NCBI GenBank assembly: GCA_029780115.1
Contig: JAKOZG010000022.1
Coordinates: forward strand, 1-41,917
DNA: 41,917 nt
Reading direction: 5' to 3'
Origin: Thermotogota bacterium
GTDB lineage: Bacteria > Thermotogota > Thermotogae > Petrotogales > Petrotogaceae
Shown: in pieces, positions 8,155-17,258 of the stretch
Position numbering within the stretch: position 1 is the stretch's first letter
Layout: every line of letters starts with the position of its first letter
Notes under the pieces: generated by a model
What the model saw: only the letters and a program-made list of their open reading frames with translations
Database searches by the model: none
What the model was told of the DNA's origin: nothing
Translations under genes and position numbers: made by a program

Positions 8155-9005
8155 TGAACAAGTTATTAATTTTTCAAAAGAATGAAATTACTGAATATAT
8201 GATTTATAAAAAGATAGCTAATTCAATCAAAGATGAACAAAACAAGAAAATTTTAGAAGAGATAGCCGAAGAAGAATTGAAGCATTATAACATTTTGAAA
8301 AATTATACACAAACTGATGTAAAACCAAATAAGTTGAAAGTTACGTTTTATGTTCTACTTTCTAAAATCCTAGGTTTAACTTTTAGTCTTAAATTAATGG
8401 AAAGAGGTGAGGAAAGGGCACAAACCAGTTACAAAGAGGTATTTGATGTTATTCCAGAAGCCAGAAAAATAGAAGAAGAAGAAGAAAAACATGAAGCCGA
8501 GCTATTATCGATGATAGAAGAAGAAAGATTGAACTACACAGGATCCATAGTTCTAGGATTAAATGACGCTTTAGTTGAATTAACCGGTGCCTTAGCGGGT
8601 TTAACTTTTGCGTTGCAAAACGGCCTTTTAATAGCGTCTTCAGGATTGATAACAGGAATAGCGGCTTCGTTATCTATGGCGGCATCAGAATATCTTTCTC
8701 AAAGAGCGGAAGGAAATAAAAATGCCCTGAAATCAGCTACTTATACAGGAATCAGTTACATAATTACTGTAGTTTTGTTGATTTTGCCTTATTTGATAAT
8801 ACCAAAAAAATATTTTTTGTGTTTGATATTGACTTTAGCGATAGCAGTTATAATAATTTTAGGATTTAACTTTTATATTTCTGTCGCAAAAGACTTACCT
8901 TTTAAAAAAAGATTTTTAGAAATGGCGAGTATTAGCTTTGGTGTGGCGGGATTAACCTTCTTTATAGGTTTTCTAGTTAGAATAACTTTAGGAATAGAAA
9001 TTTAA
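8136..9005 (+). CDS. Ferritin-like (rubrerythrin) domain fused to a VIT1/CCC1-type membrane domain
   Basis: The N-terminal half (about residues 10-130) is a helical ferritin-like domain with acidic and histidine metal-ligand patterns (NEITEYMIYKKIAN, AEEELKHYNIL, EEEEEKHEAELLSMIEEE). The C-terminal half has the VIT1/CCC1 start LNYTGSIVLGLNDALVELTGALAGLTFAL and about four to five membrane helices. This order is that of membrane-bound ferritin-like proteins (MbfA/VIT1 group) that export iron or manganese, so an efflux or detoxifying role at the inner membrane is likely; the metal is an inference. ATG 8136 has GGGGAGGAGAG in front and starts inside the 3' end of the HD-GYP gene; ATG 8154 is possible but less well placed. 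Confidence 0.82.
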   Translation: MVEEEIMNKLLIFQKNEITEYMIYKKIANSIKDEQNKKILEEIAEEELKHYNILKNYTQTDVKPNKLKVTFYVLLSKILGLTFSLKLMERGEERAQTSYKEVFDVIPEARKIEEEEEKHEAELLSMIEEERLNYTGSIVLGLNDALVELTGALAGLTFALQNGLLIASSGLITGIAASLSMAASEYLSQRAEGNKNALKSATYTGISYIITVVLLILPYLIIPKKYFLCLILTLAIAVIIILGFNFYISVAKDLPFKKRFLEMASISFGVAGLTFFIGFLVRITLGIEI

Positions 9006-9166
9006 AAATTAAAAATGTTCAAGATAAAATTTCTGAAAAATGAATATTTCAATTTCAGGTGGTTATAGGATTGCAGCTCAAATTTAATCTGAACTTATTT
9101 TTTATAATAAACATTAAATAGAATTTTAGAATACAAAGGTGTATCAAAATATGGAGGTGTGAAATA

Positions 9167-10405
9167 ATAAAAAAACTATTACTCATTTTTATAATGATAT
9201 TCTTTATTACTTCTTTATCTTCTGCAACTGTTATAAAGATAAATAGTTTGCTAAAAGCTTATGAGGAAATTTATTCAACCGTTCCCTTCTTCAGGTTTTT
9301 AAATTCAACAGAAGGGTTAGGATTAGATTATTTTAGGCAATTGTGGACAAGGCTTTTAGAGACCGATGAAAATAGTTTTCAGGCTTTTCTTAATTCTTCG
9401 GTTGTATTCTATTTGCAAAATGATTATACTTTCAAAGATATTATTAATCCAAATTACTTTAACTTATTATATAAACTGATCCTTGATTCTGAGAGAATTG
9501 CTATATATTCCACAGAATACGAAGTTTTTGATGAACTTATGATTAAAGTTTTTGGCGCTAGCAAAATGGGAGAAGGTTTGTATAATTTAGATGATAAAAA
9601 TTATAGAGTAACAAAAAATGAAGAAGGTATTTTCATAAACATGGAACCGACCAAGAATGATTTTGATGAAAATTTTCTAATAACAGGAAGCACAAAAAAT
9701 CTTATTGGAAAGAATGAAACATGGGATTTTTTTGTTTCAGTTGAAGCTAGAACTTTTGTTATTACATTTGAGTCTAATAATTATGAAGGTAGTAACAGAT
9801 CCTTTAACTTAACTCAGCTAGAAAACAAGAGTTTTTTTGGAGAAGCAGTAGCTATAGAACTGATAGATAAAATGTCATTTATTTCGTATTTTAAGAGTTT
9901 TATGCTACCATTAGATGAAGAAAGTGAAAAAGCTTTATATTTTATCAAGGATCTTATTGAAAAAGACGAAATTATAGCTGTAAGTGGGCGTGGTATAACA
10001 AACGACGAATTATTTATATTTTTTGAGTCTTCCATAGATAGAGAAAAAATAGAAATATTTGCTCAGGAAAGGAATCTTAAAAAAGGGAAAATTGGAAATT
10101 ATATATTTTATCAATTCACCAACGAAAATATTGGAGATCTTGTTTTTTTGTATATTTCAGATAATGAATTTATTTTTTCAAATGTTGAGCCTACAAAAGT
10201 TAACACATATTTTTCAGAAATACCACGTTTAAAGAATACTTCTTATTATAAAATAATAGAGGAGAAAGAAGAAGTAGTTAATGTTTTTATTTTAAATTTA
10301 TCTCAATACTTGGCTAAAAATTTATATGGTTCGATAGATAGCTTTATTGTTAAGCAAGAGTATGAAAAAAATGGTAATTATATTATTAAAATTAAAGTAC
10401 GATAA
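9167..10405 (+). CDS. Exported protein of unknown function, ATA start proposed
   Basis: I do not recognise a family. From the first ATG (9194) the product has a truncated signal sequence and no SD. GGAGGTG (9153-9159) lies seven bases before an in-frame ATA (9167), with another ATA at 9164; the frame from 9167 reads I/M-KKLLLIFIMIFFITSLSSA, a textbook signal peptide with two lysines, a hydrophobic core and a likely cut after SSA. The mature part (about 390 residues) is soluble, rich in acidic residues, Phe and Asn, without cysteines. It looks like a periplasmic or surface beta-rich protein. It lies about 55 bases upstream of secA, but nothing visible links it to export. The start is inferred; the gene itself is certain from length and composition. 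Confidence 0.75.
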   Translation: MKKLLLIFIMIFFITSLSSATVIKINSLLKAYEEIYSTVPFFRFLNSTEGLGLDYFRQLWTRLLETDENSFQAFLNSSVVFYLQNDYTFKDIINPNYFNLLYKLILDSERIAIYSTEYEVFDELMIKVFGASKMGEGLYNLDDKNYRVTKNEEGIFINMEPTKNDFDENFLITGSTKNLIGKNETWDFFVSVEARTFVITFESNNYEGSNRSFNLTQLENKSFFGEAVAIELIDKMSFISYFKSFMLPLDEESEKALYFIKDLIEKDEIIAVSGRGITNDELFIFFESSIDREKIEIFAQERNLKKGKIGNYIFYQFTNENIGDLVFLYISDNEFIFSNVEPTKVNTYFSEIPRLKNTSYYKIIEEKEEVVNVFILNLSQYLAKNLYGSIDSFIVKQEYEKNGNYIIKIKVR

Positions 10406-10459
10406 AAAATTACAATATTTTAACTTTTGAACTGAAGTAAAGAAAGAGGTGGAACGTTT

Positions 10460-12925
10460 ATGATGTTTGGATTTCTTGACAAGAATAAAAGTTTACTTAA
10501 AAAGTATGAAAAAATAACAAAAACTGTAAACGATTTTGAAAAAGAGATGACTTCTCTAAGTGATAGAGAGCTCGCAGGAAAAACCGAAGAATTTAAAAAA
10601 AGATTAAAAAATGGTGAGAGCCTAGATGATATACTTCCTGAAGCTTTTGCTGTAGTTAGAGAAGTTTCAAGAAGAACTATAAATATGAGACACTTTGACG
10701 TTCAAATAATGGGCGGGATAGCGTTACATGAAGGGAAAATTACCGAGATGAAAACAGGAGAAGGTAAAACTTTGGTTGCAACATTACCCATTTATTTGAA
10801 CGCCTTAACAGGGAAAAATGTTCATCTCGCAACACACAATGATTATCTAGCAAAAAGAGACGCTAAATGGATGGGACCTGTGTACGAATTTTTAGGTTTG
10901 ACAGTGGGATATATTCAAGCAAATATGGATCGAGAAGAAAGAAAAAAGGCGTATCAGGCAGATGTGACCTATGGTACTGCCAATGAATTTGGATTTGACT
11001 ATTTAAGAGACAATCTTGTATACGATAAGTCAGACAAGGTACAAAGAGGTCATTTTTATGCAATAGTTGACGAAGCTGACTCAATATTAATAGATGAAGC
11101 AAGGACCCCTCTAATAATATCAGGACCATCGGACACTCCTTCTGAGTTGTACAGAAGATTTGCAAGCTTAGCGAAGAGATTTGTCCCAGAAAAAGATTAC
11201 ACAATAGATGAAAAACAAAAGACAGTTGCGTTGACTGAAGAAGGGATATCAAAAGCTGAACGAATGTTGTCTGTCAACAATTTGTATGATCCCAATAATA
11301 TACAGTATTTGTTTCATTTGCTAAATGCGTTGAAGGCTTTGAATTTCTTTAGAAGGGACAGAGACTATATAATTCAAGATGGCGAGGTTATTATAGTTGA
11401 TGAGTTTACTGGAAGATTACTTCCAGGAAGAAGGTATTCTGAAGGTTTGCATCAAGCTATTGAAGCAAAAGAGGGAGTAAAGATAAAAGAAGAAAGTATG
11501 ACTTTTGCTACAATAACCTTTCAAAATTATTTCAGAATGTATGAAAAGTTGGCAGGAATGACAGGAACCGCTAAAACGGAAGAAGACGAATTCAAATCGA
11601 TTTATAACACCGAAGTGGTTGTTATCCCAACAAACGAACCAGTTATTAGGAAAGATGAAAATGATTTAATTTTTAAAACAAGAGAAGAAAAGTACAAAGC
11701 AATAGTGGAAGAGATAGCTAAAAGATATGAAAAAGGTCAGCCTGTCCTTGTCGGAACAACATCTATTGAAAATAGTGAACTTTTAAGTAACATGCTGAAA
11801 AAAAGAGGAATACCTCATGAAGTCTTAAACGCTAAACATCACGAAAGAGAAGCAGAAATTGTTGCAAAAGCTGGTCAAAAGCATGCTATCACGATTGCTA
11901 CAAATATGGCTGGAAGGGGAACAGATATAAAATTAGGAGAAGGAGTTACCGAATTAGGCGGGCTTTTTGTACTTGGAACTGAAAGACATGAAAGTAGAAG
12001 AATAGACAATCAATTGATAGGGAGATCTGGGAGGCAAGGAGATCCAGGTGAATCTAGATTCATTCTGTCATTTGAAGACGATTTGTTGAGATTGTTTGGT
12101 GGAGACAGAATGAAAAATATGATGAATACGTTAAAAATCGAAGATGGTCAGCCTATTGAACACAAAATGTTGACTCGCATTATTCAAGATTCCCAGAAGA
12201 AAGTCGAGGGGATACATTTTTCAATCAGAAAAAGATTGTATGAATTTGATTCTGTAATGGATAAGCAACGAACAGTTATCTACAATCACAGAGATTGGAT
12301 ATTAGAACAAGGTAACTATGATGGGCACATGAAAGAAATAATTACAGATGTGGTAGATAGATTGGTAGATTCATTCTGGAATGAACACGAAGAAAATATA
12401 GATAAGAAGGCACTTTCTGATAAGTTAAAGCAGTATTTGATTATTGCAGATTTAAAAGGGAATAGCCCAGAAGAGATAAAAGAAGAAGTTTTCAACTTAT
12501 TCTGGAAAAGATATTCAGAGAAAAAAGAAGAATTTGGAGAAGATTTTAATAAAGTTGCAAAATTTGTGATGTTAAGAATAATAGATGACAAATGGAGACA
12601 TCATCTAGATTCTATAGAGGCTCTGAAAGAATCAGTGAGCTTGAGATCTTATGGTCAAAAAGATCCTGTAATGGAGTTCAAGAGAGAATCTTATATACTT
12701 TTTGATAAAATGGTCGATAACATATACGATGATATAGTAAGTTATTTAATGAGAATTGCAAGGGTTATCCCGGAAAAAGAAGAAAAAGAAGCTTTGAAAG
12801 CTTATGCTAACTTAAACTTTATACACAATGATTTAGTAACAGCTGAAGATAAGAGAAGTAAATCCAAAGCTACAGACAGTAGTTCTTCTAATAAATTACA
12901 CAAAAGATATAAGGTTAAAAGATAA
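10460..12925 (+). CDS. secA: Preprotein translocase ATPase SecA
   Basis: Motor that drives unfolded proteins through SecYEG using ATP. The 821 residues contain Walker A MKTGEGKTLVATLP, the DEAD-like box VDEADSILIDEARTPLIISG, the preprotein-binding region, and the second nucleotide-binding fold ending GTERHESRRIDNQLIGRSGRQGDPG. The helical scaffold and wing follow (DDKWRHHLDSIEALKESV, RSYGQKDPVMEFKRE). The C-terminus ends in a short basic tail and lacks the CxCx8CH zinc motif used for SecB binding, as is common outside Proteobacteria. AGAGGTGG precedes the start; ATG 10460 and 10463 are both possible. It is followed by prfB after 42 bases, as in many genomes. Confidence 0.97.
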   Translation: MMFGFLDKNKSLLKKYEKITKTVNDFEKEMTSLSDRELAGKTEEFKKRLKNGESLDDILPEAFAVVREVSRRTINMRHFDVQIMGGIALHEGKITEMKTGEGKTLVATLPIYLNALTGKNVHLATHNDYLAKRDAKWMGPVYEFLGLTVGYIQANMDREERKKAYQADVTYGTANEFGFDYLRDNLVYDKSDKVQRGHFYAIVDEADSILIDEARTPLIISGPSDTPSELYRRFASLAKRFVPEKDYTIDEKQKTVALTEEGISKAERMLSVNNLYDPNNIQYLFHLLNALKALNFFRRDRDYIIQDGEVIIVDEFTGRLLPGRRYSEGLHQAIEAKEGVKIKEESMTFATITFQNYFRMYEKLAGMTGTAKTEEDEFKSIYNTEVVVIPTNEPVIRKDENDLIFKTREEKYKAIVEEIAKRYEKGQPVLVGTTSIENSELLSNMLKKRGIPHEVLNAKHHEREAEIVAKAGQKHAITIATNMAGRGTDIKLGEGVTELGGLFVLGTERHESRRIDNQLIGRSGRQGDPGESRFILSFEDDLLRLFGGDRMKNMMNTLKIEDGQPIEHKMLTRIIQDSQKKVEGIHFSIRKRLYEFDSVMDKQRTVIYNHRDWILEQGNYDGHMKEIITDVVDRLVDSFWNEHEENIDKKALSDKLKQYLIIADLKGNSPEEIKEEVFNLFWKRYSEKKEEFGEDFNKVAKFVMLRIIDDKWRHHLDSIEALKESVSLRSYGQKDPVMEFKRESYILFDKMVDNIYDDIVSYLMRIARVIPEKEEKEALKAYANLNFIHNDLVTAEDKRSKSKATDSSSSNKLHKRYKVKR

Positions 12926-12967
12926 AAAGGTAAACCTGAGAAGTTGAGAAGTTTATGAGGTGGTTAG

Positions 12968-14068
12968 ATGATAGAATATGAAGTAAAAGTAAAAATAGAT
13001 GAATTGAAAGAAAAATTTGAAGACCTGAAAAAAGTTTTTAATTCAGAAGAAAAAGAAAAAGAAGTTAAGGAATTGGAAAAGATTATGTCAGAGCCGGAAT
13101 TTTGGAGTGATCCGGAGAATGCTCAAAAAGTATCAAAAAAGGCTCAAAATCTAAAAGATGAAATAGAAGATTTCAAAAAACTTGAGAATATATTTGAAGA
13201 CTTAGATGTAGCGATAGAGCTTTCAGAGGAAGATACTACTATTCTTGAGCAAGTAGATGAAATTTTAAAAAAAATCCAAAAGAAGGTTAATGAATTTCAA
13301 TTAAAGATGCTTTTGTCTGGGAAATATGATTATGCTAATGCTTTTTTAACCATACATCCAGGAGCAGGAGGAACTGAATCGCAAGATTGGGCTTCTATGC
13401 TTTTAAGAATGTATATCCGCTGGGCGGAAAAAAACGGATATGAAGTGGAGATTTTAGATTGTCAAGAAGGCGAAGAAGCTGGTATAAAAAGTGCCACCAT
13501 TAAAATCAAAGGTTTATATGCTTATGGTAAATTAAAGTATGAAAAAGGCGTTCACAGATTGGTTAGGATATCTCCATTTGATGCGAATGGGAGAAGGCAT
13601 ACATCTTTTGCTTCTGTATCTGTTGTACCGGAAATTGAAGATGATATTGAAATAGAAATAAGACCAGAAGATTTAAGAATCGATACATATAGAGCAGGTG
13701 GTGCCGGTGGTCAACATGTTAACAAAACCGATTCTGCAGTGAGGATTACGCATTTACCTACAGGTATAGTTGTTGCAGTCCAAAGTGAAAGATCTCAACA
13801 TCAGAACAAGGCAAATGCTCTAAAAATTCTCAAGGCTAGACTATATGAATTAGAACAACAGAAGAAATTAGAAGAAAAAATGAAACTGATGGGTGAAGTA
13901 AAGGATATTTCGTGGGGAAATCAAATTAGATCCTATGTACTTTACCCTTATACTCTTGTTAAAGATCATAGGACAAATTATGAAATGTCAAATGCAGAGG
14001 CGGTTTTAGATGGGAACATAGATGATTTTATAGAAGCAGAATTGTTATATTTTGCAAAAATACAATAA
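12968..14068 (+). CDS. prfB: Peptide chain release factor 2
   Basis: Release factor for UGA and UAA. The 366 residues include the RF2 anticodon-like tripeptide SPF ([19 protein letters not shown]) and the catalytic GGQ at residues 247-249 ([21 protein letters not shown]), which enters the peptidyl-transferase centre. The N-terminal coiled-coil region and the end ([21 protein letters not shown]) are typical. The gene is one uninterrupted frame from an ATG behind GAGGTGG, so the programmed +1 frameshift that autoregulates RF2 in E. coli and many others is absent. It follows secA. Confidence 0.96.
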   Translation: MIEYEVKVKIDELKEKFEDLKKVFNSEEKEKEVKELEKIMSEPEFWSDPENAQKVSKKAQNLKDEIEDFKKLENIFEDLDVAIELSEEDTTILEQVDEILKKIQKKVNEFQLKMLLSGKYDYANAFLTIHPGAGGTESQDWASMLLRMYIRWAEKNGYEVEILDCQEGEEAGIKSATIKIKGLYAYGKLKYEKGVHRLVRISPFDANGRRHTSFASVSVVPEIEDDIEIEIRPEDLRIDTYRAGGAGGQHVNKTDSAVRITHLPTGIVVAVQSERSQHQNKANALKILKARLYELEQQKKLEEKMKLMGEVKDISWGNQIRSYVLYPYTLVKDHRTNYEMSNAEAVLDGNIDDFIEAELLYFAKIQ

Positions 14069-14126
14069 AATTTACTTTAAGTTTATTTAATATTCATCAT
14101 TAATTGTAACAAGAGAGGTGTATAAT

Positions 14127-15023
14127 ATAAGAGAATATCAAGATTCACACGTTAGTGTATTGGTAAATGAAACTGTTAATTATTTAATCACAAAAAAGGA
14201 TGGAATATACGTCGATTGTACAGCAGGAGAGGGAGGGCATATTAAAGCTATTTGTGAATTTTGTGAAGATCAAGCGAAAGTTATCGGTTTAGATATAGAC
14301 TTCGAAGTCTTGCAAATAGCTGAAAATAAATTAAAAGAGCATTTAAACAATATAAAGCTAATAAAAGCACCTTATCAAGATATAGATATTGTTTTAACAG
14401 GACTAGGGATAGAAAAAGTTGACGGTTTTTTGATGGATTTAGGCGTTTCAACCTTTCAATTAAAAGGGGAAAATCGCGGTTTTTCTTTCTCTAAAGATGA
14501 ACCTTTAGACATGAGAATGGATTCGGAAAGTCAAATTACTGCGGCAGATATAATCAATAATTATCCCTTAGAAAAATTGAGACAGATAATATTTGAGTAC
14601 GGAGAAGAAAAAAAATATGCACATAAGATAGCAAAAAGTATTGTAAGAAACAGGCCAATTAACTCAACTCTTGAGCTTGTAGATGCTATAAGAAAGGCGC
14701 TACCTACCTCTGAAATATACAAAAGGAAAACACATTTTGCGACTAAAACATTTCAAGCAATAAGAATAGAAGTAAATAATGAGCTAAAAAATTTAGAAGA
14801 AGTACTTTATAAATTTGAAAAATTCTTAAAGAAGAATGGAAGAGTGGTTATAATAACCTTTCATTCTTTAGAAGATAGAATAGTAAAAAACTTTTTCAAA
14901 AATAATAAAAGCTATAACTTCATTACCATTAAACCCATTTTACCTTCAGAAAATGAAAAGAAGAGAAACCCAAGAAGTAGGAGTGCAAAACTAAGAATTG
15001 CTGAATTCATTGGTACCGATTAA
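14127..15023 (+). CDS. rsmH: 16S rRNA (cytosine-1402-N4)-methyltransferase RsmH, ATA start proposed
   Basis: SAM-dependent enzyme that methylates N4 of C1402 in the 16S decoding centre. Motifs: HVSVLVNETVNYL at the start, VDCTAGEGGH (SAM loop), DGFLMDLGVSTFQL, GFSFSKDEPLDMRMD, TFQAIRIEVNNEL and VVIITFHSLEDRIVKNFF. The only standard start in frame before the conserved part is GTG 14118, but those bases are the end of the SD itself (GAGAGGTG, 14113-14120). ATA 14127 is six bases after it and gives I/M-REYQDSHVSVLVNET, close to the usual RsmH beginning. The protein would then have 298 residues. It heads the division cluster rsmH, ftsL-like, PBP. Confidence 0.93.
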   Translation: MREYQDSHVSVLVNETVNYLITKKDGIYVDCTAGEGGHIKAICEFCEDQAKVIGLDIDFEVLQIAENKLKEHLNNIKLIKAPYQDIDIVLTGLGIEKVDGFLMDLGVSTFQLKGENRGFSFSKDEPLDMRMDSESQITAADIINNYPLEKLRQIIFEYGEEKKYAHKIAKSIVRNRPINSTLELVDAIRKALPTSEIYKRKTHFATKTFQAIRIEVNNELKNLEEVLYKFEKFLKKNGRVVIITFHSLEDRIVKNFFKNNKSYNFITIKPILPSENEKKRNPRSRSAKLRIAEFIGTD

Positions 15024-15049
15024 AATCACTTCAATTGGGGGGGATTTTT

Positions 15050-15325
15050 ATGCCAGACAAAACAATCGAAAAAACTCAGGGAGCGGAAAGAACACGGTCA
15101 AAAATTAAGGCTATTGATGTTGTTTTAATATTGTTAGTTTTCTTGGTTTTTATAGCAGTTAGCATTTGGCTTACGTTGTTTCTTAATTTTGGAAAGAATA
15201 TCGAAAATTATAAAACAATAATTTCTAGGTCTGAAATGGATGTTATAAACATGGAAGAAAAAATTAAATCACTAGATAGACAAATTGAAAATTACTTAGA
15301 AATATTAAAAATTATGGAGCCGTAG
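15050..15325 (+). CDS. FtsL-like division protein candidate
   Basis: A 91-residue bitopic protein: a charged cytoplasmic head of about 26 residues, one membrane helix (VVLILLVFLVFIAVSIWLTL), then an extracytoplasmic segment that looks like a coiled coil (ISRSEMDVINMEEKIKSLDR and on). This build, the size and the position between rsmH and the division PBP are those of FtsL, which forms a trimer with FtsB and FtsQ; the sequence is too divergent to name with certainty. ATG 15050 has GGGGGGGA six bases upstream; a TTG at 15035 precedes the SD and is not used. The stop is only five bases from the PBP start, so the two are coupled. Confidence 0.7.
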   Translation: MPDKTIEKTQGAERTRSKIKAIDVVLILLVFLVFIAVSIWLTLFLNFGKNIENYKTIISRSEMDVINMEEKIKSLDRQIENYLEILKIMEP

Positions 15326-15330
15326 AAAAC

Positions 15331-17028
15331 ATGAATTTTAAACAAAGAATTTTTTCTTTAGTTTTATTTCTTTCCTACATTTGCTTATTAGTCATCATTT
15401 TTATATATAATAATCCTTTGGAAAAAGACTTTAAAGAACTTTCAACTACCTTGCAAAGTGAAAAACTAGCGACCCTTGTTGATGACAAGGGTCATTTTCT
15501 TGTTACAAACGAAGAAAAATTCGAGGCCTGGATAGATTTAGAATTTATGAAACGAAGAAACAAATATTATCAATATAAATTTCTTTTGAATCAAAAATTT
15601 AACGATGAAGAATTAAAAGATAAAAAGTTTCTAAAATGGGGAACATATGAAACTTATGCAGAAGCATATTTAGATTTGGGAGTATTGAACAATTTTTCAA
15701 GGATATATCCTGTAAACATTCGCGTATACAATGAAATCTTTTCCTTACCCCAGGTTTTGGGAAAAATTGACAAGACTGTATATGGAATAGAACCTTTTTT
15801 GTATGAAAAAAAATTGTTAGAAAGTAATGATACTATAAGATTAAGCATTGATTTAAAAATGCAACAAATAGCCTATGAGGAAGTATCGAAAGCTGTAGAA
15901 AAAGAAGGAGCAGAAGGTGGAATTGCGATAATAATGGAAACAAATACGGGGAAAATAAAAGCAAGTGCTTCTATATATCCCTGGAATATTGGTTACATGG
16001 GTTATATTGAACCAGGTTCAACTCTGAAACCAATACTCATGTCTATTGCCTTAGACCAAAATGTGGTGAATTATAATGATAAGTTTTATTCTGGAATTGA
16101 ATATGTTCCCACCAACAATCCCAATTTTAAAATAACGGAATCACAGGGGTATGGTTTTGGAGAGATAGGCTTAAAAGAAACCTTAGTGTATTCATCAAAT
16201 ATAGTTATTTCAAAAATTATGACAAAAATACTTCAGGAATATTCTGAGTTGTGGCTTTATGAACAACTTTTAGGGTTTGGGTTTGGGAATAAGACAGGAG
16301 TAGAATTTAAAGGGGAAATTAATGGAGTTTTTCCTCATCCATCAGAATGGTATGCAATTACACCATATCAGATATCACTAGGTCAAGGTATAGGAGTTAC
16401 ACCTATTCAATTGATAGCCGCTTTTAATGTTGTTCCTAACAAAGGGAAATATGTAAAACCCTCTTTTTTAAAAGATAGTAATCCAAAAGAAAGGCTTGTA
16501 ATATCAGAACCTACAGCCGAAACAGTAAAGGATTGGTTAGGTTATACAGTTTTGAAAGGTACTGCAAAGAGGGCTTACAAAGAAGGGCTAAAAATTGGGG
16601 GGAAAACAGGAACTGCTCAGAAAGCCCAAAGTGGAATTGGTTATATTGAAGGAAATTATTATTCTTTATTTGTGGGTTTTTATCCTGTTGTAAACCCTAA
16701 ATATACTGCCTTGGTAATAATAGACAATCCCAAAGACGAGTTCTATGGTGGAGAAGTTGCAGCGCCTGTAGTCACAAATATCTTTTATCGTTATTTCAAA
16801 CCTAGTGAAAATAATTTTACCGATAATATTCAGGTCTATTTTAAAAATATAATGCCGAATCTTATAGGCTATTCTCCTAAAGAGGCTTTCAATGTCTTGC
16901 TTAACTTGGGTATTGATGAAAATTCTATAATTATAACAGGTAATGGTGATAAAGTAGTATCACAATCTATAGAACCTTACTCATACCTGGATGATTTTAA
17001 AATAATTCAATTGCATACATTGAATTAG
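15331..17028 (+). CDS. ftsI: Division-type penicillin-binding protein (class B PBP) with C-terminal PASTA-like domain
   Basis: Septal transpeptidase that cross-links peptidoglycan. One N-terminal membrane helix (IFSLVLFLSYICLLVIIFIY) is followed by a dimerisation or pedestal region and the transpeptidase domain with all three motifs: SxxK at Ser230-Lys233 (GSTLKP), SxN at 288-290 (SSN) and KTG at 425-427 (GGKTGTAQKA). The last 60 residues, from about MPNLIGYSPKEAFNVLLNLG, resemble a single PASTA domain. The 565 residues fit FtsI/SpoVD-type proteins. The SD is weak (GGAG), which agrees with translational coupling to the FtsL-like gene. Confidence 0.9.
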   Translation: MNFKQRIFSLVLFLSYICLLVIIFIYNNPLEKDFKELSTTLQSEKLATLVDDKGHFLVTNEEKFEAWIDLEFMKRRNKYYQYKFLLNQKFNDEELKDKKFLKWGTYETYAEAYLDLGVLNNFSRIYPVNIRVYNEIFSLPQVLGKIDKTVYGIEPFLYEKKLLESNDTIRLSIDLKMQQIAYEEVSKAVEKEGAEGGIAIIMETNTGKIKASASIYPWNIGYMGYIEPGSTLKPILMSIALDQNVVNYNDKFYSGIEYVPTNNPNFKITESQGYGFGEIGLKETLVYSSNIVISKIMTKILQEYSELWLYEQLLGFGFGNKTGVEFKGEINGVFPHPSEWYAITPYQISLGQGIGVTPIQLIAAFNVVPNKGKYVKPSFLKDSNPKERLVISEPTAETVKDWLGYTVLKGTAKRAYKEGLKIGGKTGTAQKAQSGIGYIEGNYYSLFVGFYPVVNPKYTALVIIDNPKDEFYGGEVAAPVVTNIFYRYFKPSENNFTDNIQVYFKNIMPNLIGYSPKEAFNVLLNLGIDENSIIITGNGDKVVSQSIEPYSYLDDFKIIQLHTLN

Positions 17029-17064
17029 AAACATGATTTTTTAGAAAAAATTGATTTTAAAATA

Positions 17065-17159
17065 GTTACAGAGGTACAGCCTTCTTATTTATTAAGTAAA
17101 AAATGATTATTATGAACTTTTTAAATTTAAAAGGGTTACAAAGGTAGAGACCTTCTATT
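17065..17159 (+). repeat. Two related short stem-loops in the gap before holA
   Basis: The 230-base gap after the PBP gene holds two similar units 70 bases apart, beginning GTTACAGAGGTACAGCCTTCT at 17065 without its last base and GTTACAAAGGTAGAGACCTTC at 17135 likewise. The second contains a perfect hairpin AAGGT-AGAG-ACCTT (17141-17154); the first can form a similar imperfect one (GAGG with CCTT). Neither has a T-run. They may be a degenerate local repeat; two copies are too few for a CRISPR call. Confidence 0.4.
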
Positions 17160-17258
17160 CATTTCTGTTGATACATAGAATAAATGTCTTAAAATATATA
17201 TGACCAAGAAAAGTAGATTAAACTGTACTTTTTTATATAAAATGGAGGATTCACTTCA

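Noticed and set aside
17065-17159. CRISPR array candidate (two units 70 bases apart)
   Set aside because: Only two imperfect copies, ends not conserved, no cas genes.
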